From: Actinacidiphila acididurans
Lineage (GTDB): Bacteria > Actinomycetota > Actinomycetes > Streptomycetales > Streptomycetaceae
Direction of reading: 5' to 3'
Length of the DNA stretch: 64,000 bases
NCBI RefSeq assembly: GCF_016918855.1
Contig: NZ_JADKYB010000012.1
Coordinates: forward strand, 62,001 to 126,000
Both the position numbers and the translations under genes were made by a program. Below, piece by piece: positions 8,252 to 17,764 of the stretch. Under the pieces are notes generated by a model, which saw only the letters and a program-made list of their open reading frames with translations, did not search any database and was not told the DNA's origin. The first letter of the stretch is position 1. Each line of letters starts with the position of its first letter.

Positions 8252-9276
8252 CCGGGCGCGCGGCGGCCGGGTGGGTGCTGGCGGAGGAGGCGGGGCCCGG
8301 GCATCGGTGGCCGGCGGTGGCGTTGTTCACGGTGTTCGTGTCGGTGACGTTGGCGATCACGGTGTGGGCGGGGCGGCGGCGGAGGTCATCGGTGGAGTTC
8401 TTCGCGGGAGGGCGGCTGTTCACCCCGATGGAGAATGGCTTCGCGATCGCGGGGGACTACATGTCGGCGGCGTCGTTCCTGGGGATCTCGGGGCTGATCG
8501 CGCTGTTGGGGTACGACGGGCTGCTGTACTCGGTCGGTTTCCTGGTGGCGTGGCTGGTCGTGCTGATGCTGGTGGCCGAACTGGTACGCAACTGCGGGCG
8601 GTACACACTGGCGGACGTGCTGTCGGTGCGGATGCGGGTGCGGGTGCGGGTCGCGGCAGGGGCGGCGTCGGTGACGGTGTCGGTGCTGTAGCTGGTGGCC
8701 CAGATGGTCGGGGCCGGCAGCCTGGTGGGCCTGCTGATCGGTGCCCAGGGCACGGCGGTCAGGACCTGGACCGTGGTCGGGGTCTGCGGGCTGATGGTGG
8801 ATTACGTGGCGTTCGGGGGGAAGCGGCCTGGATCCAGATCGTCAAGACCGTGCTGCTGATCGGTGGGGCGATCACGCTGACCGCGATGGTGCTGATGCGG
8901 TTCCACGGCAATCCCGGGGAGTTGCTGCGGGCGGCGGAGACCGGCAGTGGGCAAGGACGGGCGTTCCTGGCACCGGGGTTGAAGTAGGGGGGGCGGCTGG
9001 GCCTCGCGGCTGGACTTCATCAGCCTCGGGCTCGCGCTGGTGCTGGGCACGGCGGGGCTGCCGCACATCCTGTCGCGGTTCTACGCCGTGCCGACGGCGC
9101 GTTCGGCGCGGCGGTCGGCGGTGTGGGAGATCGGCCTGATCGGGGTGGGGCTGGTCTCGATTCCGCTCGGCTTCCTGGCGGGGTGGGTGGGCACGGTGTT
9201 CTCGCGGGAGGCGGCGGACGAGGGGGCGTACGCGGAGACCGAGGTGCGCTCGCTCACCGGGGCGGGGGCGGCGTAG
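8248..9276 (+). pseudogene. SSS-family cation/acetate-type symporter, degraded
   Basis: Remnant of a sodium/solute symporter of the ActP/acetate type, normally about 540 residues. Visible pieces: the N-terminus (SVEFFAGGRLFTPMENG, then FAIAGDYMSAASFLGISG), a nonsense codon at 8689-8691 where the family has Tyr (VSVL-stop-LVAQMVGAGSL), a frameshift near 8820 before AWIQIVKTVLLIGG, another near 8986 (GLK then WASRLDFISLGLALVLG), and a jump from WEIGLIG directly to VSIPLGFLAGWVGTV near 9150. At least 200 residues of the transmembrane core are missing at that jump. The C-terminal end EVRSLTGAGAA is intact. TTG 8248 overlapping the DUF485 stop was the likely start. Several independent lesions argue for true gene decay. 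Confidence 0.88.
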
Positions 9277-10200
9277 TCACCCGGCGGGCGCGGGGACCGC
9301 CTCGACGGTCGTGACCTGCATCCGGACCGGGGTGCCCGGCACCGCGCCGCAACTCTCGGGCCGCGGCGGCTCCGCGACCGCCTTGGTCACCGCGACCCGC
9401 CAGGCCCGGCCGTCCTCGTGGGCGACGTGGACGGTCCAGCCGCCGGGGACGTCCTCCGTACCGGTCACGGTCACCGCGGCGGCCCGGTCCTCGCCGGCCA
9501 TGGCGCGTACGGCGAGGTCGGCGGCCTGGCCCGGGCGGTCCCAGGCGGAGCGGCCGCGGCAGCCGTACGGCAGGATCCGGCCGGACCGGGCGGCCTCGAC
9601 GACGTCCTTGGCGTGGCCGCTATCGACCCGGCCGTAGGCATAGCCGTACGGGAGGACGACCACGGTGGGGGCGAAGCGGTGGCCGCCGAGGTGGGTGATC
9701 TCCCAGACGTCCAGGCCGCCGGAGGAGGCGAGTTCGGCGGCGAGCGGGCGGCCGTAGAGGGCGCAGCAGCGGTCGCGTTTGCCGTTGGTGCACACCGCGA
9801 TGACGGGTGGCCCGGCGTGCGCGTCGCCGAATCCGCCGTGGGAGCCCGCGCCGAGGGCCGCGAAGTCCAGGGCGGTCAGTTCGGCGGGGTCGGCGACCTC
9901 GGCGGTACGCATCCAGGTGGCTCCGGGTGCGGTATGGGCCACGATCACCCGGTGACGGCCGGGCCGGTGCAGGTCCGCGTGGCGGCCGGGGCGGCGGATC
10001 AGGGCGACCCGTACGCCGGTGCCGTCGGCCGCCCGGTCCAGGGCCCGGCCCGTTTCCGGGTCCAAGTGGCTGGCGGTCAGCGCCTTCGCGCCCCACGGGC
10101 CCGGCTGCTCGACCAGCAGCCAGGTCCGCGCGACGGCTGCGGTGCCGGCGAGCGGCTCCGCCAGTTCGGAGGAGGCGCGGCTGCACGGGGTGGGGTTCAC
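9277..10200 (-). CDS. Sucrase/ferredoxin-like family protein
   Basis: A 307-residue protein of the sucrase/ferredoxin-like family, which has thioredoxin-like [2Fe-2S] ferredoxin folds. Recognisable motifs are AVCTNGKRDRCCALYGRPLA and WEITHLGGHRFAPT, then VVVLPYGYAYGR; the cysteines of the first and CGA near the C-terminus may bind an iron-sulfur cluster. GTG 10200 was chosen because CGGAG lies six bases upstream and the upstream open frame runs into repetitive non-coding DNA. Its stop abuts the stop of the symporter pseudogene with no gap and no visible terminator. The cellular role is unknown; 'sucrase' is a historical name. Confidence 0.85.
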   Translation of the reverse strand: MNPTPCSRASSELAEPLAGTAAVARTWLLVEQPGPWGAKALTASHLDPETGRALDRAADGTGVRVALIRRPGRHADLHRPGRHRVIVAHTAPGATWMRTAEVADPAELTALDFAALGAGSHGGFGDAHAGPPVIAVCTNGKRDRCCALYGRPLAAELASSGGLDVWEITHLGGHRFAPTVVVLPYGYAYGRVDSGHAKDVVEAARSGRILPYGCRGRSAWDRPGQAADLAVRAMAGEDRAAAVTVTGTEDVPGGWTVHVAHEDGRAWRVAVTKAVAEPPRPESCGAVPGTPVRMQVTTVEAVPAPAG

Positions 10201-10227
10201 GGGGGCTCCGAGGGTTCGCCCGGTGGA

Positions 10228-10470
10228 GTGCGGGTTCGCCGGGGTTGGGGTGGGGCGGTCCGGGCGGGGTGGCCGATGCGTTGTGCCCGGCCGTCTGCGG
10301 GATGTGGCTTGGCGCGCAGTTCCTCGCGCCCCTTCGGGGGTCCCCCAAGGGGCATTGCCTTTGCGGGGTGCGGGTTTGAGCGGTCCGGGTGAGGTGGTTG
10401 CTCTTTTTTGCCCGATCGTCTCCTCGTACTGGTGGCCCATGCAGTTCGTCGCGCCCCTTCGGGGCACGTT
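10228..10470. repeat. Two diverged copies of an intergenic repeat
   Basis: Copy one (about 10228-10341) and copy two (about 10368-10470) share, in the same order, TGCGGGTT, GGCGGTCCGGG/GCGGTCCGGG, GGTGG, GCCCG, GTCT, GCAGTTC and TCGCGCCCCTTCGGGG. Each ends in a small hairpin built on CCCCTTCGGGG. Such GCAGTTC-CGCGCCCC elements are common between Streptomyces genes. No protein-coding signal is visible in this 394-base gap. Confidence 0.7.
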
Positions 10471-10520
10471 CCCCGAGCAGGGCGGAATCCGTCTCCCCCG
10501 TGCCCCAAGCCGACCCCCGG

Positions 10521-10572
10521 CCCGCGCGTCCCCTGCTCCCGTGGGAGACGGGGAGGGCAGGGGATGCGCGGG
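10521..10572 (-). terminator. Terminator hairpin of parC
   Basis: Sixteen-base arms, 10521-10536 and 10557-10572, pair with one mismatch, and the loop itself contains the smaller hairpin CTCCC-GTGGGAG. It starts 23 bases after the parC stop on the minus strand. Confidence 0.75.
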
Positions 10573-10594
10573 TCGGCAAAGAGAAGCGCTGGGC

Positions 10595-13039
<2,445 letters not shown>

Positions 13040-13147
13040 CTCGGCTGCGCTCCTTCTGCTGTTCTGCGGGTACTGCTCGATTCCTGCGGCGCTCGTGCTC
13101 GCGGGGCTGCCGCTCCCGGGTCGCCGCGCTCGGGTGACGCGGACCAT

Positions 13148-13204
13148 TGTGGACCGCACGACCGACAAGGCGGACCACGACCCGGCACGAGCGCGTTGTC
13201 CACA
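13148..13204. promoter_or_regulatory. DnaA-box-like sites between parC and the M16 genes
   Basis: TTGTCCACA at 13196-13204 matches the Streptomyces DnaA-box consensus exactly. CGGTCCACA on the minus strand at 13156-13148 matches its TCCACA core. They face each other 40 bases apart in the divergent promoter region. A TAGAGT -10-like sequence for the plus-strand gene is at 13236. Confidence 0.4.
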
Positions 13205-13291
13205 GGGAACTTCGCCGGAGGTCCGTTCGCTTGCCTAGAGTGGCAGCACTCTACGCAGTCACCCGCACGCGACCGGAAGGACAGCTTGCCC

Positions 13292-14650
13292 ATGGGTCAC
13301 ACGGCCACACCGGAGGCACACTCCAGCGGCCTCACAGCCACCGAGCACCGCCTGGGGAACGGGTTGCGGGTGGTGCTCTCCGAGGACCACCTCACCCCGG
13401 TCGCGGCCGTCTGCCTCTGGTACGACGTCGGTTCCCGGCACGAGGTCAAGGGCCGCACCGGCCTTGCCCACCTCTTCGAGCACCTGATGTTCCAGGGCTC
13501 GGCCAACGTCAAGGGCAACGGCCACTTCGAGCTGGTACAGGGCGCCGGCGGCTCGCTCAACGGCACCACCAGCTTCGAGCGCACCAACTACTTCGAGACC
13601 ATGCCCGCCCACCAGGTCGAACTGGCCCTGTGGCTCGAGGCGGACCGGATGGGCAGCCTGCTGACCGCCCTGGACCAGGAGAGCCTGGACAACCAGCGGG
13701 ACGTGGTGAAGAACGAGCGCCGCCAGCGGTACGACAACGTGCCGTACGGCACCGCGTTCGAGCGGCTGACCGCGCTGGCCTACCCCGACGGCCACCCCTA
13801 TCACCACACCCCGATCGGCTCGATGGCCGACCTGGACGCGGCCTCGCTGGAGGACGCCCAGGCGTTCTTCCGCACCTACTACGCGCCGAGCAACGCGGTG
13901 CTCGCCGTGGTCGGCGACATCGACCCGGAGCGGACGCTCGCCTGGATCGAGAAGTACTTCGGCACCATCCCCAACCACGACGGCAAGCCCGAGCCCCGGG
14001 ACGGCTCGCTGCCGGACGTGGTGGGCGGGCAACTGCGCGAGGTCATCGAGGAGGACGTGCCCTCCCGGGCGATGATGGCCGCCTACCGGCTGCCGCAGGA
14101 CGGCACTCGTGCGGGTGATGCCGCGGACCTGGCGCTGACGGTGCTGGGCGGCGGCGAGTCCTCCCGGCTGCACAACCGGCTGGTGCGCCGCGACCGCAGC
14201 GCGGTGACCGCCGGCTTCGGCCTGCTGCGGCTGGCCGGGGCGCCGTCGCTGGGCTGGCTGGACATCAAGGCGTCCAGCGGCGCCGAACTGCCGGTGATCG
14301 AGGCGGCGGTGGACGACGAGCTGGCCCGGTTCGCCGCCGAGGGGCCCACCCCGGAGGAGATGGAGCGCGCGCAGGCGCAGCTCGAACGGGAGTGGCTGGA
14401 CCGGCTCGCGACCGTGGGCGGCCGAGCCGACGAACTGTGCCGGTTCGCGGTGCTGTTCGGCGACCCGCAGCTCGCGCTCACCGCCGTCGACCGGGTGCTG
14501 TCCATCACGCCCGAGGAGGTCCAGGCGGTCGCCCAGGCGCGGCTGCGGCCGGACAACCGGGCCGTGCTGCTGTACGAGCCGACCGGTGGCGAGCAGGCGG
14601 AGGAGTCCGGCGAGGACGGGGACGACGAGGAAGAAGGCGCCGAGCAGTGA
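13292..14650 (+). CDS. M16 zinc peptidase, active subunit
   Basis: A 452-residue insulinase-type metallopeptidase, with no signal peptide, so probably cytoplasmic. The inverted zinc motif HLFEHLMF (HxxEH) is near residues 64-71, and the distal Glu is expected in the downstream NERRQRYDN segment. It is followed by the conserved PYGTAFERL and second-domain signatures (AVVGDIDPE). ATG 13292 is preceded by GGAAGGA about ten bases upstream. Its stop overlaps the start of a second M16 gene, giving the usual active/inactive pair of bacterial heterodimeric M16B peptidases. The substrate is unknown. The C-terminus is a short acidic tail (EQAEESGEDGDDEEEG). Confidence 0.92.
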   Translation: MGHTATPEAHSSGLTATEHRLGNGLRVVLSEDHLTPVAAVCLWYDVGSRHEVKGRTGLAHLFEHLMFQGSANVKGNGHFELVQGAGGSLNGTTSFERTNYFETMPAHQVELALWLEADRMGSLLTALDQESLDNQRDVVKNERRQRYDNVPYGTAFERLTALAYPDGHPYHHTPIGSMADLDAASLEDAQAFFRTYYAPSNAVLAVVGDIDPERTLAWIEKYFGTIPNHDGKPEPRDGSLPDVVGGQLREVIEEDVPSRAMMAAYRLPQDGTRAGDAADLALTVLGGGESSRLHNRLVRRDRSAVTAGFGLLRLAGAPSLGWLDIKASSGAELPVIEAAVDDELARFAAEGPTPEEMERAQAQLEREWLDRLATVGGRADELCRFAVLFGDPQLALTAVDRVLSITPEEVQAVAQARLRPDNRAVLLYEPTGGEQAEESGEDGDDEEEGAEQ

Positions 14651-16029
14651 GCGACACCGTGACCATGACCTTCCACCCGCAGCCACAGCCGGGGGAGGCG
14701 AAGCCGTGGGCCTTCCCGGCGCCTGAGCGCGGCGCCCTGTCCAACGGCATGACGCTGCTCACCAAGCACCGCCCCGGCCAGCAGGTCATCGCGGTCGAGG
14801 TGCTGCTCGCCGCGCCGCTGAACGCCGAGCCCGAGGGCCTGGACGGCGTGGCGACCATCATGGCCCGCGCCTTTTCCGAGGGCACCGACGAGCACACCGC
14901 CGAGGAGTTCGCCGCCGAACTGGAGCGGTGCGGCGCCAACCTGGACGCGCACGCCGACCACCCCGGGGTGCGGGTCTCCCTCGAAGTGCCGGCCTCCCGG
15001 CTGGACAAGGCGCTCGGCCTGCTCGCCGAGGCGCTGCGCGCCCCCGCCTTCCCCGACGACGAGATCAAGCGCCTGGTCGCCAACCGGCTCGACGAGATCC
15101 CGCACGAGCTGGCCAACCCGGCCCGCCGCGCCGCCATGGCGCTGTCCAAGGAGCTCTTCCCGGCCGACTCGCGCCCCTCCCGGCCGCGGCAGGGCACCGA
15201 GGAGACCGTGCGCCGGATCGACGCGGCGGCGGTCAAGGCGTTTTACCTGACCCATGTGCGGCCCGCGACCGCCACCGCCGTCGTGGTCGGCGACTTCACC
15301 GACATCGACCTGCCCGCGCTGCTGGACGCCACGCTCGGCCGGTGGACCGGCAGCGCCGCCGAGCCGCTGCCGCGCCCGGCCGTCACCTCCGACGACTCCG
15401 CCCGGGTGGTGATCGTGGACCGGCCGGGCGCGGTGCAGACCCAGCTCCTCATCGGCCGGACCGGTGCCGACCGGCAGGACCCGGTGTGGGCGGCGCAGGT
15501 GCTGGGCGTGTACTGCCTGGGCGGCACCCTCACCTCCCGGCTGGACCGGGTGCTGCGCGAGGAGAAGGGCTACACCTACGGCGTGCGGGCCTTCGCCCAG
15601 GTGCTGCTGTCCTCCGCCGACGGCACCGGCGCCGCGCTGCTGGCCATCAGCGGCTCGGTGGCCACCGAGGTCACCGGCCCGGCCCTGGCCGACACCTGGC
15701 AGGTCATCCGCACCCTGGCCGCCGAGGGCCTGACCGACGACGAGCGGGACGTCGCCGAGCAGAATCTGGTGGGCGTCGCCCCGCTGCGGTACGAGACGGC
15801 CTCCGCCGTGGCCGGCACCCTCGCCGACCAGGTCGAACAGCAGCTCCCGGACGACTTCCAGGCCAGCCTCTACGCCCGGCTGGCCACGACCGGCACGGTG
15901 GAGGCCACCGCCGCGGTGGTCAACGCCTTCCCGCTGGACCGCCTGGTGACCGTCCTCGTCGGCGACGCGTCCAAGATCGCCGACCCGGTGCGCGAGCTGG
16001 GCATCGGCCCTGTGACCATCGTCACCTGA
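14647..16029 (+). CDS. M16 peptidase, non-catalytic partner subunit
   Basis: A 460-residue M16-fold protein. Where the catalytic partner has HLFEH this one reads DGVATIMARAFSEGT, so the zinc ligands are missing, as in the inactive subunit of M16B heterodimers. The glycine-rich loop LGGTLTSRLDRVLREEKGYTYG (about residues 297-318), which contacts substrate in this family, is intact. GTG 14647 overlaps the stop of the first subunit (GTGA), so both are made in coupled amounts. A strong hairpin follows 55 bases downstream. Confidence 0.9.
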   Translation: MSDTVTMTFHPQPQPGEAKPWAFPAPERGALSNGMTLLTKHRPGQQVIAVEVLLAAPLNAEPEGLDGVATIMARAFSEGTDEHTAEEFAAELERCGANLDAHADHPGVRVSLEVPASRLDKALGLLAEALRAPAFPDDEIKRLVANRLDEIPHELANPARRAAMALSKELFPADSRPSRPRQGTEETVRRIDAAAVKAFYLTHVRPATATAVVVGDFTDIDLPALLDATLGRWTGSAAEPLPRPAVTSDDSARVVIVDRPGAVQTQLLIGRTGADRQDPVWAAQVLGVYCLGGTLTSRLDRVLREEKGYTYGVRAFAQVLLSSADGTGAALLAISGSVATEVTGPALADTWQVIRTLAAEGLTDDERDVAEQNLVGVAPLRYETASAVAGTLADQVEQQLPDDFQASLYARLATTGTVEATAAVVNAFPLDRLVTVLVGDASKIADPVRELGIGPVTIVT

Positions 16030-16083
16030 TCCGGCCCCGGGCCCGTCCAGGACCCGGACCCCGGCCCGGCACGGCATGTCCCC

Positions 16084-16117
16084 GGAACCCCGGCCGCCCA
16101 CGTGGCGCCGGGGTTCC
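16084..16117 (+). terminator. Terminator of the M16 operon
   Basis: Perfect 11-base arms GGAACCCCGGC and GCCGGGGTTCC with a 12-base loop. The remainder of 16030-16335 contains the promoter region of the GntR gene (TAGAGT at 16285 is -10-like) and no other gene. Confidence 0.85.
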
Positions 16118-16335
16118 GCCGTGTCCGGGCCCCTCCCCGCGGTCCGCCCACTGCCTGCCGCCGGCCCTCGCCCGACCGCCGCGCATCCGCCGCGCACCCG
16201 GCGCCCGCGCCCGGAACAGCCCGGCGTGTCCGTAATCAAACCCTTAATGACGGGGCTGCTTTCCCATTCTCCGGCATGCTGGAATAGAGTCCGGCACAAT
16301 GCAGGGGAAAGAATGGAGCCTGCGATGCGGATTCA

Positions 16336-17013
16336 ATGGTGAACGGGACCGACGGCTCGGGGCGGCGTATCTCGGCGCAAGTGGTGTGTACGGCCATTCG
16401 CGACGACATCGTCGGCGGCTTCTTCCCGCCGGGCACCCGGCTGACCGAGGAACTGCTCGCGCAGCGCTACGGCGTCTCGCGGGTGCCGGTGCGCGAGGCC
16501 CTGCGCACCCTGGAGTCCGAGGGCTTCGTCCGCACCCGCAGACACGCCGGCGCCTCGGTCGCCGAGCCCACCGAGCAGGAGGCCGCCGACCTGCTGGAGA
16601 TACGCGGCCTGCTGGAACCACTGGGCGCCGCGCGGGCCGCCCAGCGCCGCTCCGAGGCCCACCTGAAGGTGCTCCGCGGACTGGTCCGGCTGGGTCAGGA
16701 ACGCGCTGTCCAGGGCCAGTTGTCCGATCTGCCGTCGCTGAGCGGCTGGTTCCACGAGACGCTGGCGCAGGCCTCCGGCAGCCCCACACTGGCCGCGCTG
16801 CTCACCCAGCTCCGGCACAAGATCGCCTGGGTGTACGGCGACGCCGCCGGCGCCCGGGCCGGCGAGTCCTGGGACGAGCACGCCGCCATCACCGACGCGG
16901 TCGCCCGCGGCGACGCCGAACGGGCCCGCCGGCTGGCCGCCGTCCATGTGGAACGCGGCACCGCGGTGAGGATCCTGAAACATCCCGTAAACGCGGTACG
17001 CCGCCGTGCTTAA
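16336..17013 (+). CDS. GntR-family regulator with FCD effector domain
   Basis: A 225-residue DNA-binding regulator. The N-terminal winged helix (about 12-78) contains the typical AIRDDIVGGFFPPGTRLTEE and RYGVSRVPVREALRTLESEG. The helical FCD domain (about 90-215) binds a small carboxylate or sugar acid in known members; metal-binding His residues are plausible in SGWFHETLAQASG and DEHAAITDAV. It stands alone between the M16 operon and convergent ptsH, so its target is not obvious from context. ATG 16336 is the first start in frame; no strong ribosome site is seen. Confidence 0.88.
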   Translation: MVNGTDGSGRRISAQVVCTAIRDDIVGGFFPPGTRLTEELLAQRYGVSRVPVREALRTLESEGFVRTRRHAGASVAEPTEQEAADLLEIRGLLEPLGAARAAQRRSEAHLKVLRGLVRLGQERAVQGQLSDLPSLSGWFHETLAQASGSPTLAALLTQLRHKIAWVYGDAAGARAGESWDEHAAITDAVARGDAERARRLAAVHVERGTAVRILKHPVNAVRRRA

Positions 17014-17066
17014 CAATCGCACCGTATACAAGGTCGTAGAATTGCGGCTCCGCTAATTGTGAAAAA

Positions 17067-17105
17067 GCGGGGCCGGGCAATCCGTGGCGGATTGTCCGAC
17101 CCCGC
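17067..17105. terminator. Bidirectional terminator between GntR gene and ptsH
   Basis: Long imperfect stem: GCGGGG and CCCCGC outer arms, CGGGCAATCC and GGATTGTCCG inner arms, five-base loop, preceded by AAAAA on the plus strand. It lies between two convergent genes. Bases 17160-17262 contain several CAGACCG/TCGGAC-like short repeats but no gene. Confidence 0.8.
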
Positions 17106-17265
17106 TGAATTCCGCTGCCCACGGCCGAGGTGTACTCGATGCGGCGTCCGGAATCGTACGGTGAATGGCCGGGGAAAGCTGTACGGAATCGCCCGCGGAC
17201 ACTCTCAGGCGGTCTCGGACAGTCTTCGGACGGTGTCAGACCGCTTCAGACCGTTTCGGGTCGGC

Positions 17266-17547
17266 TCAGACCGTCTCGGGCAGTTCCTCCAGCCCCTCGG
17301 CGACCAGCCGGGCCAGCCGGTCCAGGGCGGGTTCGGCGCCATCGGCGTCCGAGGAGAGCACGATCTCCTCGCCGCTCTTGGCGCCCAGCCCGAGGACGGC
17401 CAGCATCGAGGCGGCGTTGACGGGGACGCCGCCGGGCTTGGCGATCGTCACCGGCATTCCGGCCGCTGTGGCCGCTCGGACGAAGATGGACGCGGGGCGG
17501 GCGTGAAGTCCCTCCGCCCAGCCGACGGTGACGCGGCGCTCTGCCAT
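17266..17547 (-). CDS. ptsH: HPr phosphocarrier protein of the sugar PTS
   Basis: A 93-residue HPr, which passes phosphate from enzyme I to sugar-specific EIIA proteins in the cytoplasm. The active-site histidine lies in GLHARPAS (His15 position), and the regulatory serine region is NAASMLAVLGLGAKSGEEI. Length and motif spacing are normal. It stands alone, divergent from the acetyltransferase fusion. No copy of the DasR operator (TGGTCTAGACCA type) is visible in the 217 bases upstream; a different 7-base palindrome is present. Confidence 0.93.
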   Translation of the reverse strand: MAERRVTVGWAEGLHARPASIFVRAATAAGMPVTIAKPGGVPVNAASMLAVLGLGAKSGEEIVLSSDADGAEPALDRLARLVAEGLEELPETV

Positions 17548-17570
17548 GCTGCTGCCCTTCGCGAGTCGCT

Positions 17571-17590
17571 GCCGACCGATGCCGGTCGGC
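17571..17590. promoter_or_regulatory. Palindrome upstream of ptsH
   Basis: GCCGACC and GGTCGGC with a six-base spacer, 24 bases upstream of the ptsH start and about 175 bases before the divergent gene. A possible operator or leader hairpin; no known regulator is assigned. Confidence 0.3.
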
Positions 17591-17764
17591 GCGGGTGATC
17601 CGGTCGTGATTCAGTTGTCGGTCCGGCGTCCGGTAATCGGGGGCCGCGGGCGCCTGCGGCCGACGGGCCGCCCGCCCGCCACCACCGGTGACCGCGAACC
17701 GTACCCAGACTGCCCCCTGCCCCACCTGCCGCGCGAGCCTGGCGCACCGCCTTACGCTGGGCCC

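Noticed and set aside
8248..9276. Symporter frame breaks as mere sequencing errors
   Set aside because: A single-base error could explain each frameshift, but not the missing 200 or more residues or the Tyr-to-stop change in addition to breaks in the neighbouring DUF485 gene.
17548..17764. DasR operator upstream of ptsH
   Set aside because: No sequence close to TGGTCTAGACCA was found; the GCCGACC/GGTCGGC palindrome has the opposite half-site orientation.
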